From: Styela clava
Lineage: Eukaryota; Chordata; Ascidiacea; Stolidobranchia; Styelidae
Assembly (NCBI RefSeq): GCF_964204865.1
Contig: NC_135254.1
Span: forward strand, 11,165,001-11,229,000
Direction: 5' to 3'
DNA length: 64,000 nucleotides
Position numbers and translations under genes: made by a program. The notes below the pieces were generated by a model, which was not told the DNA's origin, did no database searches, and saw nothing but the letters and a program-made list of their open reading frames with translations. Below are positions 13,396 through 25,723 of the stretch, piece by piece (within the stretch, counting starts at the first letter, position 1; each line of letters starts with the position of its first letter).

Positions 13396-15640
13396 AAAAT
13401 TTTAGTAGCATTCGAGAATTTTTAAACAAGATTTTGATCACATGAAATCATATAAAGTAACAGTATAAGTTTATTTTGACTCCATATTCTGCATAAAAGA
13501 CCATAAAACAATTGCTGAATTGATAAAAACAAATAAATAAAACTGATTACAGAATCCTGGAATCAGGCAAACAAAACTTTAATAAGGAGGTTCAAAATGT
13601 CCGATTCTCAACGTGAAGGCAGCCACATGTCACAGCCGATTTAAATTATTATCAAGACAAGAATTTCGAATCTTACGCATCTGAAGTCAGGAAATTGTCT
13701 GGTTCTGCTATACTTCCACGTTCAGACATTTCAGAGACAGAGCATGTTTATTGAGCCAAATGTTGGGACAGCTGGACAGATTGGAAAACTGAGGACTGAT
13801 AACTTTGGTGTGAGGGATTTATATTTGAGAATCAAACTTTAAGGCCTACGGTACAGTATGATAAGTATATTTTGATTTTCCCGCAAAAAAAAAAATTACA
13901 CACAAAACACAAACAATGCACACAGAGAAAATTGGAAAAATCAGGTAAACTGGCAAAACATTTATAACTGTATAAAGATTTAGGCTAATACATGTGAATA
14001 CTGAAATATAGGCTACAGTACATGCGCCAGTTTACCCACATTCAACACACAAATATCAGAAAATATATTCAAAATAAAATAGAAAAAGTTTATTTCGACT
14101 CCATAATAATCTAACCCATTAGGCCTACTGCATTATATTAAAATGAGGTTATTATTATCATCAGTTATATTATTATAATATTTTATACCGTACATATCTG
14201 CAGACTGCATATCATACCAGCATGAGAATGTACGGTAGGTACCGGTACGGTACCGTGTGGTACCACTGTATCCTGGTATCGGTTTCTCATTTGCTTCGAC
14301 TGCTCGATGCTTCGGAAATACCTGTATATACAATTTAATCAGTGTAAAATCTGAGAAAACATGTAAATCCCAAAAGCTAAAACTGACAAAACCTTCCAAA
14401 GCAAAACAATGCTCTGCTCGCCACCTCCCGCGCGTTGTAGTCTCGAAGACAGCCTGACAATACATGTAAATTCAAGAGAAAGTTGCAGGGATTTGATAGG
14501 ATTCTCCACATTATGCCTTTACGGTCTAAAATACGAAATCTAGAAAGAAAAAATATTATACCAGTTTATTTTACCAGTCTACTTCATCTGTCCGAGAATG
14601 TAATAAAATCATTTGCAAATTGACATCCGCTACAATCATTGTTTAGGCCTTTGCAAATTTATAAAGCCTGCTCAATTGGCACTCTTCGATCAAAATATTA
14701 CTCATTATTCTAAAAAAAAATTTTCACAGTTCATTTATTTTTTTTCAAATTATCTTTGTTTGGTATATATCACGATAATACGGACACTTTGGTTATTCTG
14801 AAAAGGCTGTTATCGGCCATGATGTACCGCATGTGCCCCAAGCCGGTCCCCAATGTACGTAAATTACCGACAGGAGATTGTTATTTATTTCAAGTATTTT
14901 CGAAGAAGCAATAAAAAGACAAAATCGAAATATTGTGCGTCCCACTTTAAATCACCTCAAGTTTTTGCACACGGTAGGCCTACAACCAGCTAACTAATCC
15001 CATCCTATATATTAGGAAACAGCTGATTTGGAAACGACTGTTGCATATCATACAGATCGAACAACTCGGAAATAATTTCAAAATAATGATCCTTATCTTT
15101 CGATGTGAGTCAATGGCGCATAACCTGCGTTCAAGATTGTTTTATCTTAGTAAATATCGTTGCAAGATGCAATGAATTCAATTTGCAACGCTAGTTTTAG
15201 GTGTCACATGAGTTTTAAGGAAGCAAGCTCGTGGGCAATGGTACGATGCGCACCTTCGTTATTTAAACTTCCCAGGAACAAGGCTCCTATTAAGTAGATG
15301 TGTATGGAAATACAGCTATTAACGAACGAGAAATGTCTATCTACCCCATTTATTACACTCGAGGTGATGGTGGTACCGGTGTAGGATTTTGAAACGCAAC
15401 GTGGATTTCTGCTGGAAATTGATATGTACCTAGAAGTCGGTGCTTATTTTCTTCAATAAAATTTATTGAAAAAAAAAATTATATTACTGTTGTAAATATG
15501 TCATTTTTTTAATAAATTCACAATCGCGATCAGACTAATCCAAAATTCATCTTCGTTCTAATCAGATTACGGTACGTTTTGCACATTGTGTAAATAGCTT
15601 TTTATAAACCGAGAGTTCAATAAAAAAAAAGAATCTGTGA
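13396..15640. other. Unannotated AT-rich spacer
   Basis: No conserved coding exon on either strand. The 110-codon frame on the minus strand at 14133-14465 has no recognisable motif. Small palindromic tracts such as the tacggtaggtaccggtacggtaccg area (14230-14260) are simple repeats. Contents otherwise unknown. Confidence 0.4.
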
Positions 15641-16080
15641 CAATTTATGTATTTATTCATGTGTTGGATTGGGTGACTCAGATGACCGTAAATGGTCGTA
15701 TTGTTACCTCCCAGTCATACCAAATACTTTTGTTTTACTTATATTATGTGTATTCTGGTTGACGAAATAATAAATTCTCTCGCTCTCTCTACTCACTCGG
15801 TGCTGCCTTTCTTTAGAATGCCGTTCCCATGGCTACCTCACTTGACGGGGGCCGGGAGTCCGATTTTTGCATGTTATGAGTGTTGTTGTTGCTGTGAATT
15901 TCTCGATGTTTGACTTTTATTTTCTTCTGATTACCCTAGACTTAATCACAGGTGTCACTGCTTGATAACCAGTATTGGTACTTCCCGCCCCCCTCCACCA
16001 TGTAATAATATTTTTACGTTTTTTTTTTGTACAAAATGTATTTACATGATGGTGAAAAAAAATAGGATACCGATTGTTGA
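15640..16080 (+). repeat. Dispersed repeat, copy A
   Basis: Shares ordered blocks with 48560-49040: cgttcccatgg(c/t)tac, gtttgacttt, a ggtgtc(a/g)ctgct block followed by taaccag, and an end in ggtgaaaaaa-ata. Probably the 3' part of a retroelement or a long non-autonomous element; the class cannot be told from this sequence. Confidence 0.6.
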
Positions 16081-17298
16081 GTGCACAGGCACCTAACCAT
16101 TTGCTGCGGTAAGATGGTCCACCAGAATGCAGACCCATGGAACGATAAACTGGTGCTGTTTAACTATCGCGGTACTGCCTTTGGACTGCTAACTGCACTA
16201 GAGTCTGTGGTTTGCCGAATGAATAACTTCTTTATTATTACGCAAAATAAATTGCCTGATGGATCTGCATATTTAGGGTTGCCATACCGTCCGGAAAATT
16301 CCGGACATGTCCGGAATTTAGGGTTAAATTTTACGTCCGGGAGGAATTTTAAAAAATGCTCAAATGTCCGGAATCCGGAATTTTACTGCATCTGCAATCG
16401 TACTGTGCACACTGCTAATACTATGAGGTTGTGTGGAATTATGATGTAACAGAGCGTTTTCCTTATCAATGATGTTTACCACTTAGAACTTTCTGAATAT
16501 TATTCGCTGACTGTTTTACCCGTTTAGTTGAGCAGCTGCAAGTGTATTTGATAGCAATTAGTTCCATGTTAAGTTAGCAGAATACAAAAGTTTTATACCA
16601 CGAAGCTTTACTTGTGGATTTTTTTATTTGAATAAGAAGCTAGTCAGGAATTCGGGATCGAAAGTGCTAGTCCCTGAAGCCATTTGGTTCAGTTAGTCTG
16701 GTGGTAAATTACTTTGTTTTCTAGAGTACTTCTGTTTTACTCAAAAAGATTTTCCCTGATTCTAATGTAACGAGGAAGTTTAGTAGTGGCCGCATAAAGA
16801 CAGAAAAAGTTGTTACTAGCTTACTTGCGCAATATTCTATTGATGCTGTTCTGAAAAGTTTTGAAGAAAACGATATCGCAACGATTTTGGCGTTGCAATG
16901 AACTGAAATTATTTCCTACAATTATTCAATATTTTGACTGGAGGAAAGGTGGTTTGCAATCAAAATTGATTGAGTTTACGAACAAGGCAAACTAGACTGC
17001 CGACACAATTGCCACTTATGTAATAGACACCTTAGAAGAAATGATGCTTTTGAAAAAATGTGTGGCATTTACAGGAGACAACTGTAAATGCCCCATTGAG
17101 GAGAATTTGATCTCCAGAAAAATATGCATGGTCAGAAGAGTAAATTTGTAGTGACTTGACTTACAAGCGTGCCTGTAATTTGTTTTAAGCATGTAATTGC
17201 TGTTCTTCCATTTTCCACTCTGAAGTTGAGATTTATTTAGAGCTATATTTAGAGAATGCTTACCCGCCTGGTGTGAGATTCTGCTTGTGACTGAAGAC

Positions 17299-18890
17299 TA
17301 GGCTTGCACGTAATTTACGGAATTATTTCGAGTTACGGAAGCGAAGTTACGAATTACGTAAAGTCGTAATTATTGGTCGAGTGCTTTCGCGATTGCAACG
17401 AGCTCTCTTCAGAGCAGTCAATTCCGTCAATTGTAAAAACTTAAGTGTAAGTAAAAGAAGTCAGAGTTCCGGTATTCGCAGCCGTTTTTCTCTCTCTGTA
17501 AGGCAGATGGAGAAGGCATAACGCGTCATCTACTAACCTATTATCAACTTATCTAGGATGGCCAATGTTCATATCAACCGTAGATAAGGAATAGAATGGT
17601 GTTGAGACCGATGGACGTCAACACACCTGGTTTCAACTTCTTCGGGTGAAATGACTAAAGAATGTAAGAGATCAACTTATAAAACATGGTCTATTTGTAA
17701 ATGCCATAATAATTAATGTCGCGCTTATCAAACAGCAATATAAAGACGGAAGAGAAATTGCGTAATGAACCAACGCAACTTAGTCTTTTCGGCATCGGTA
17801 AAGCGATTGAGACGGCAGAGAAACAACAATACGACGGGATTTCCCGTGTTTATTCTGCGCGAGATCCATTTTCTATTACAAAATCTTGATGTTCTGTTAC
17901 CGATTTTATCTTTATATATCTGTCCGGTCTTGGCATTGCTCAATATTTTTTTTTCACAATGCCTCGCAATATGTCGGCCAAATATGATTACCTGTCTTTA
18001 CCAAATGCGGCAACTTATTTTGATTTATCGTCGACTCGAATTCCACCGGCACTCGACCAAACTTGTGTCAATCTTGGCAAATAGGATTGTCGACTTGAGT
18101 TAGAAAAATAAATTAATATTTTCATGAGTGCAAAATAAATGTCACAAAATGCATTGTTTTGCGATATAACTTTGTATTTTCGGAGAAGGCATGTCATATA
18201 AGTACGGTATTTTGAATAATGCGCAAATAATTAATATTTGATCTAAATTTATCGCAAATAATGTTATAACTTTTAGGCCGCGAAATGAATTAATGTAAAA
18301 TGAAGCATGGAATTCGGAATATCGTCAATAAGTCGGCATCATTATTTATTATAAAATGCTGACTAAGTAGTAAAGTCGGATATTGTAAATTGTAAAAAAA
18401 ACGGTGAAATAACAAGTCTTCGTCGCGAGGCAAGCGAAAGTATAATCAAACGAGAAAATACGCTTGTAGTTGATTAATAAATTAGCAACCCGGAATTTTT
18501 ATTTAATACGAAAGTCGTATTAATACGTTAATACGATTTTAAAAAGTGAACTATCGTTTCTTAAATATATTACCAGTGTTGGTAGTGATAAAATTGATCG
18601 CATAAAATTTGATGATAAAGTTGATAAAGGAAAATCAAGGCTAATACAAATCAGAATAAAATTATTTTGAATTCACTCCTTGATATTTGTCTTTAACATC
18701 TGCCGCCGGCGTGTAGTACTGCCGGGAATATGAAAACCAAACTTCGATGTCCCATTCGGAATAGAAGTGGATTAAATTGGTTGTTATGGTAGGTTTAAAT
18801 GTGTGAAAAAAATTCGCAATTACGGGGTCATTACGTAATCGATTTGGCCGTAATTACGGAATTGATTTTTGTCAATTACGTGCAAGCCTA
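17299..18890. mobile_element. Non-autonomous hAT element with perfect 8-bp TSD
   Basis: Ends TAGGCTTGCACGTAATT on both sides as an inverted repeat and is flanked by CTGAAGAC at 17291-17298 and 18891-18898. 1592 bp. No transposase was recognised inside; the interior is AT-rich. Nested within the element at 16274-19089. Confidence 0.9.
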
Positions 18891-18945
18891 CTGAAGACAA
18901 TACTTCTCATTTCGATAGCGCATATATATGGTCTCCTGAAAATAC

Positions 18946-19036
18946 GGAGCTCCTGAAGTATGTGCACTAAGATGGCGCACAACCTGAACATAGTATAGGT
19001 TGTGCGCCATCTTGGTGCACATACTTCGGTAGCGCC
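18946..19036. mobile_element. 91-bp palindromic MITE (GG...CC family)
   Basis: Nearly perfect hairpin: left arm gaagtatgtgcactaagatg gcgcacaacct, short loop gaacatagtat, right arm its complement. Starts GGAGCTCC and ends GGTAGCGCC. Flanked by gaaaatac (18938-18945) and gaaaatat (19037-19044), a 7 of 8 target-site duplication. An 8-bp duplication with GG...CC ends would fit a Merlin- or hAT-mobilised MITE; the superfamily is not settled. Confidence 0.9.
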
Positions 19037-19338
19037 GAAAATATTCATGCACTGTCCGGAATTTTGCTTTGTCAAATATGGTAACCCTAATATATATAAA
19101 CAACCAAATGTAAACCTAATTGATATATTCATAAAAATTATGGAGTGAACGACTGGGGTTGAATAGCAACTATACCACAATAGCTTCCACAACCCCCCAT
19201 CATGAACTTTCAACTCTTGCTGACATGCCCAAATAAGTTTTGAGGACATCAAGCCAATCACATTCAGCTGACAGTGACATTGTGGTGAACTTTGCCAGCA
19301 GTATGAATGATGTATCCCACATGCTATACACATTTTGG

Positions 19339-22300
19339 TCACGTTCCAGGTTCGGATTCTTTCTTATATCTTTTCCAATATTTTTTGACTTGATCATGAG
19401 CAAATCTGTTGACCACCATGTATCGCTTGCCTTCATTCTGCCACACTAAAGCCTGCAATTCCTGATAATTGAAAAAATTCACATTCATCATTATAATTGG
19501 TCAGGTCAAACCCCACAGAAATAGCGCCTTGGTACAATACAAATTTGCTATGGATCAATTTGCAACTTACAATTACAACAAAACATACTTACTTGTGCAT
19601 AGTCTCGTAGAACTTCAAAATCATGTTGAGTTAAAAATTGATTATATAAAACACCTTCCTGATATATCAATCTGTCTCTTTCCATTTCCCATAACCTGAT
19701 TTGATCTTCTAAGGTTGGCGCAAGAATTGGTGTCTGAAGATTTATACTAGATTAATTGGTTGCACTTTGAAAAAAAATAACAATTTGAGAGTGAATTAAT
19801 ATGATAGAAATATCTCATGCATCAATCAGTGGAGAGAAAGAGTTGCAAAAATATTGCTGACAAAAAAGTTTGGTTGCATTTGTCCAGGTCCACAACCATG
19901 TTTATTTATTGAAATATTTCATATGAATATGTTTTTTGCTGTTTGAATAACAGAATGAATTTAGAGTACAGAGTAGTTTATTTAATACAGTATGATGTAA
20001 ATCAATAAAACTTACATTTTTCAACATGTCTGGATGAGCATTAGCTCTAATATAATGAAGAATCTGTTCTGCACTTATACCATTTGCTATCGCAATTTGA
20101 ACACTTTCCCTTGTTAATTGACCAACACATACATTTGGAAATCTAAAAAACCGACAATACTATTAAATGTCGATAAGTCGATAATGTTAACAAATTTTAG
20201 AAGCTAAAATCCTACCTGTACAACAAGTCACAAAATAAAGATAATATTGCATATTGTAAATCTGAACCTAAAAACAAAGATATAGGATAATAACAATCAA
20301 AATGAGTTGCACAGAGAAAAAGCTTGGGATCCATCTTTCCTTAAAAAGCTGGCAATCATAGATTAAAAAAAACTTCAATCATTGCTTTGGTATGTCAATG
20401 TTTAATTCCTGATTTATAAGATTGAATGTTAGTTTATGAGAACAATATAAGTGTACATTATTAAAAGAGTATTTTAGATTCTTTAATGCCATTGCCAGCC
20501 TACCTGTATAGGCATATACTCTATAATTGGTTTCTGCAACAATGAAGCCTTTTTGGTTTGAACTGACTGACGTTTGAGAAAGTCCATTAGCAAGATTTAC
20601 TGCAAGGCGCGTTGGGTAAAATCTTCTTGATGTTCTCTAAACAACAAGTTTTTGTATAGTGGTAACAAAAAATTGAAATTACAAAGATTTCATCTATAAA
20701 ATTAATCATACTTTTCTCTGAAATACAAGCCCCATTTCTCGCAAATGTTGTAGACATTGAAGTACATGATCATCTCTGCCATCTGTCGGTAAATCCTGCA
20801 AATATGTAAGATGAACATCAATGTCTGCTTGAAGGACCCTATTTTAAATTCAACTTTGTGGCTACTTGAAGGTATTAAAGGGTATTGCTTTATGTGTGGT
20901 TGGCGTGTAAGATCTGGTCGTGGTCTGCAGCAGAATTTATAGCACACAGTTCAATTTAATGCCTAAAACAGTAAATTATAGTTTGTTACAAACCATTTCT
21001 AGTGTAGTGAAACTCAATTCAAATAGAAATCGTAGGATAGGAACAAGATTCATCCCCCTCTCCCTGATCCATTTCAAATATTCAAGGATAAAGAACCACA
21101 CCTAAATGCAAATTCAATAAATTATAAGAACGAAAATAACACTTTTATAGATGTAACTTAGAATAAGTTAAATATGCTATTCAATTTGTCACCTGAGATG
21201 GTGTGTCCATTAATAAAAATTGAAATCCTTTGGCAGTTATGAATGGAGCTTCCTTGCCATCATCATCACACATTCTATAACCAAAACAAACAAACAATTG
21301 ACACACAATATTATCAAGTTTTTGAATCTTAAACAACCTTCTTCAATTGACAAGTACGAGTTCCAACAGGTTTCTCAATTTTATAGCACTGCGCTAGATC
21401 GGCAAGAGCTATGCTGGACTTGGTAATCAAAAGTGTACTAGATGTAGGCAGAGGGGATAGTTTATGAAGTCAACTGGGCACTCGTCAGTTTATGAATAGA
21501 TAATAGGTTGTATGATCCAAAGAAGTCTTCTTGCTATAAAAGATCAAACTCCAATTTAGCCATTTAGGATACAAGCAACAACGATATACCTCATCAAACC
21601 AGATTGTAGCATTAATTCTTTTATGTCGCCGCTAACTGCTGCAGATTGTGATCCAACGAGGTAATGTAAAATAACTTCCCATCTTTCAGAAGCATATTTA
21701 TCCAATGCTTCAGCGTCTTTTCTATGTTTATCAGGGCCAAGATTTGTTGTTGTTGACCAGACCTGACCACTGAAAAATTCATCATATACGACATAAGAAT
21801 GAGTTGCTATCAGCATTCAGCATATACTTTCGAAAAATTTGATAGCCTATAACAATAAATACATCTAGAAATATCACCAATTCTAATATTTAACTGAAAA
21901 TATTGCAACTAGGTGCAACTTTGTACATATATAAGTATTGGGGACGGGTGGGTTTCATATCAAACATCCTGGCTGCATCTGAATTCCTATTGCAATGGCT
22001 ACTGTGTATTTTACATTTTAATTCGATGATCTTGAATCAAATGATCAAGCAACATGAAAGAAAAAAATCATAAATGACGAGTAAATAGCCTATATATTAT
22101 ATAAACGTTAGTTACACTTACCCTCCAATCAATGCCTTTTTCAAATTATTTCGAAAAGTTGAACTCAAATTATAAGCCGGCAATCCACCTTGTAATGATA
22201 TTTGCACCCAGACTCTTAAATCACATAGCACCGTAACTGCCTCTTTGTGGTCACTGGAAATGAGAAATATTTAATTGACCAAACACATGGCAGTTGGCAC

Positions 22301-23268
22301 ACTCGATGAGCTTATTCATCGGTGGTTTCTCAAATCTGCGAAAAGCTTAAAAAACACTCAAAATGTTGTTATATTGAAAGTAAAATGAATAATGTTTATA
22401 AAGCTACAACACATATCATTAAAATGAATTAGGCCCCAATATTAATTTTTAAAACTTTTTTTTGGATATATCCAACAAAACATTTATAACATTATAAAAA
22501 AATTGGTGCTTTTTAATTGAATATAAATAAATATATTGCCTAAAACTTGATAAACTAAAAATATAAATAGCTTTAAAACTTACTCCATTGCATCTTTTGT
22601 AACCCAGGATGAAGCAGCTTGCATTGAGATTGGTTGTTCAACAAAGAGGATCCTCATAACATAATGTTTCGCCAAGTCTGGAAGTTCTCTGGTATAGGTA
22701 TAGGTAGTATGGTATTTTCGTAGTATAGAATTCAAACTGAGCAGAATTGTTAACAAAACACAGTCATGCTACTGATATTCATATTAAATAAACATATTAG
22801 CATCATACATTAAAGATCCTGGGGTCAAAACCCATGCCCACCACCTCAGTCAACAAGCTGACAAACCTAAAATTCCAGTATTTTCAAAAATAGTAGCTCT
22901 GTACACACAAGTGGCTGCTCAACAACAGCCTTGTTCACATCCAGACAATGGAAATGTGAAAACAACTCATAAAAAATATAATTCCTATTATTATACGGTT
23001 TATTCACTACTGTCTGAAGGCAACATTCCCTGATTCCAGAGGATTAAATTTGCATTATAGTCTACGTTTGTTTCTAATTTCAACAATAAAAATACCGTAC
23101 AATTTTACAATCCAGATACCGTAATAATAATTTGGTCAGCGGAACCTACCTGAAAACTGCCATACAAGTCGCCGGGTGTTCATACAAGGAATCCAGAATT
23201 GCCGGAGGTAATCCAGACAAATATTGGTGTAGATTTTTACATTCCAACTTTGACCTAAGCGATGACAT
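19339..23268 (-). CDS. GTF2H4: TFIIH subunit 4 (p52), 12 exons, 461 aa
   Basis: Core TFIIH subunit that holds and stimulates the XPB helicase in transcription initiation and nucleotide-excision repair. Exons on the minus strand: 23150-23268, 22584-22688, 22122-22253, 21590-21769, 21193-21274, 20994-21101, 20712-20795, 20504-20636, 20216-20267, 20016-20142, 19593-19733, 19339-19461. All phases match and the length (461 aa) equals the human protein (462 aa) within one residue. Landmarks run in family order: an N-terminal [10 protein letters not shown] motif, [33 protein letters not shown], a [10 protein letters not shown] helix, [15 protein letters not shown], a [12 protein letters not shown] helix, then LYNQFLTQ and a basic C-terminus with KYWKRYK. 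No missing block was seen. The start follows from alignment with the family N-terminus (short leader before [11 protein letters not shown]). A neighbour of C6orf136 in human 6p21.33, which bears on the synteny of this window. Confidence 0.96.
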
Positions 23269-24863
23269 TGTGATTAAAACTAAACTCTATTAGTTTATTG
23301 GTTTAAATAAAAACAAAAGATAGGTAGAAGTAGTTCGGCTAGCCTACTTAGTCTTAGTGACACAGGGTTATAATTGCACTTATTCAGTTATTGGGCCCAA
23401 TAAATGACATTTCGGTATTAGAAAAGCTATTAACCGGTTTCTTAAACCTCTTCCTGTCTTCTGTGATACAAGAAAGTAGCAACGCCAACACACATGCCTG
23501 CATGACGGCAATTCACGAAAGTCGCTTTTGCTGTTCTAAACATATTTCCGTAGTGATTCCAGTATCAGATTATAACTTCCCTAATTGGTAGATATACCAA
23601 TTATTATACAGCGAATTTGGCATATCAGTGCACGAGAAAAAGGAATAGGCTAGTATGCGCAGAAGATGTATAATTTAAATTGCTAAAGCTGTTTCACGCG
23701 AATGTTGGTCAAGATGCAGTTTTAAGTATTTCGCGGCGTCTGGAGCTGCCGCAAAACCATGCCGGTATTCCCAAACCATGGCGCTATGGCCATACTCAAT
23801 CATGGTTAACTGACTCAATACTCATGGCGAGCACGAGTGGCGACTGACTTTTTAGCTGCCACATACCAATGGCAAATTTGAAACCAATGACGGGTGAAAT
23901 TTTGCTGCTGTAACCACAGTAGGGTTGGGACCCCGGGAAATCCCGATCCCGTAATCCCGGGAATTGGACTGTTTTTGTCAATCCCGATCCCGCAATTATT
24001 GTCTAAAAATCCCGGGATTTTAAGGCATTGTTATCTACATATAAATATTCTCACAAATGGTAGGTTATACCATTTTATTTAAAAGTAAAAATTTATTTGA
24101 AAAGTAAAATCGAGAAGGTTAACTATCGTCTTCATATATATCCACATTCCTGCGTCAAAATGATAATATTTCCAGCTTAAAATTTGTACAGTTAATTTAC
24201 AAGCGGTGACAAGAAATAGCAAAGCCGACCCTAAAGTTAAAGTCGGGAAAAAATCCTGAATTCAACCCGATATTCGACAATTCGTTACAATTATTCGATG
24301 AAAATATACTATTTTGACCACCTTCGCAATCTTTAATTACGCACGCCAGTAATCTGGCGAAACGCATGGTAGTCCAAACACAGATGCAATGAAACTTAAT
24401 AAAACCTTTATAAATTTAGAAATAAAATAAATAAAAAAATAATAAATAAATAAAATTGCACTACTTCACGAAAGCGGGGTGGAAATACAGTTATTTGCCA
24501 CTTTCATTTCTATCTCAACTGCGACAATAACACTATTGAATGATTTCGGCAATGGGAGAAACATATTGATCAGCGGTGCGTCTGAAGACCCCTTATTACT
24601 CGTGCGGCCTCACAATGTGAGGTGCCCCGATAACGCTCTCGTTTACAATGTAAGAAAACAAATCTAATATCGGTAACTATTAACCATTTGTTCGCGTTTG
24701 ACTATCGCACTCTTTATGATAAATATGTAAATCCTATCCTATCCTAAGCATTAATGCCAAGATGGCGGCGATCAAATTTTCCGCGGTGCGACAACGCGAA
24801 ACGAAGGAAAAGATCGTTACATGTTTTTCCAGTTCAGTGAAAAACATCCATATTACATATACA
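23269..24863. other. 5' flank of GTF2H4 and spacer
   Basis: Upstream of the minus-strand GTF2H4 start. A gtttag acceptor-like site lies a few bases before the ATG. 23928-24030 holds a GC-rich tagggttgggaccccgggaa block with repeated cccgggat motifs, probably one end of a decayed element. 24725-24750 is a (TCCTA)n tract preceded by gataaatatgtaa, matching the 3' end of the SINE at 36387, so it may be a 5'-truncated SINE. No coding exon seen. Confidence 0.45.
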
Positions 24864-25698
24864 TAGGGTTACCATATTTTTTTGACTTCAAAGCAGGACG
24901 CCTCCAAAGACACGACCTCTTAGCTGTGATCCTGTAACTTTACAGTTTCCGATATTACCACATAGGCCTACATTTAAAGCCGGCTGTCCGATTGACCATA
25001 TTGTCACCGAGAGTTCATGGGCATATTCTCTGTCTAAATATCGGGTTCAGTTGAAAAATACAAAGGAATAGACGCTAACGAAACGAATGATCCGAATTTA
25101 GAATTTTTTATGTACAGAAAAAGTAATAGAGAATATGGGTGACCGTACATTTGCACCATGTTAGTCGTTGATTTGCACTCGTATGTCCGCGGGTTCAATC
25201 TATATGAGGGTGCTGGTTTGGGTCAGTATGGGTTCAAATAAATGACAAATATCCGTGAAAAAAAAATTCCATAGGTTCAATAGTATACGGGTGCAATTGT
25301 CATGGGTTCAAATGTAATGGTGCCGAATAATGAAATAGTCTGCCGTTTTCAAGCATTGAGATTTACTTATTCGCCCAAGCATGCTTTTCTGTAGAGACGT
25401 TGTTCAATGTTACATTCACGTGAACGTCCGGACAGGACCAATGAGATTGGATTTTACTTGTGATAAGTTCGCCAACAATGTTAGCGGGAAACAACGAAAC
25501 AAACGAAATAACGTATTCACCCTCAGTAAGTAAGCTAGCGTTGCGCTAAACAGCAACAATAGTAACGAGGGCATGTTCGTGTATTATGCTGGTTAGCTGA
25601 ACGCCAGAGCGGGACTTTTGGCTGACTTGTCGGGACGGCGGGACAAGATGCTAAAAAGAGGGGCTGTTGCGCCTGAAGCGGGACGTATGGTGAGCCTA
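24864..25698. mobile_element. hAT-type non-autonomous element with perfect TSD
   Basis: Left end TAGGGTTACCATA, complement of right end TAGGCTCACCATACGTCCCG; flanked by CATATACA at 24856-24863 and 25699-25706. 835 bp, no transposase recognised. The terminal sequence is of the same type as the element at 16274. Confidence 0.88.
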
Positions 25699-25723
25699 CA
25701 TATACAGTACCGGTACTGTACTG

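Larger units (their letters stand above)
16274..19089. mobile_element. hAT-type element with two later insertions
   Basis: Ends TAGGGTTGCCATACCGTCCG on the left and, on the complement of the right, TAGGGTTACCATATTTGACA. Subterminal tccgga palindromes follow on both sides. Within 16750-17130 a decayed transposase can be read on the plus strand, with ELKLFPTIIQYFDW, GGLQSKLIEFTNKAN and CVAFTGDNC, a hAT-type core. Stop codons and frameshifts interrupt it. It carries the 17299-18890 hAT and the 18946-19036 MITE. No clear target-site duplication. Confidence 0.75.

Noticed and set aside
14133-14465. 110-codon minus-strand frame as a gene
   Set aside because: No motif, overlapping simple repeats, and no splice context.
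16623-16640. tatttgaataag, which resembles the end of the Ciona spliced leader
   Set aside because: It lies inside a decayed hAT element, is not followed by a donor GTAAG, and a 12-base match in AT-rich DNA is not strong.
19200-19338. Longer C-terminus for GTF2H4 from an overlapping minus-strand frame
   Set aside because: The spliced frame ends [14 protein letters not shown] with a TGA at 19339-19341, in line with the family length; the longer frame is a different reading phase.
23928-24240. A hAT element starting TAGGGTTGGGACC
   Set aside because: A possible right end (gccgacccta near 24235) matches poorly and the flanks share no duplication.
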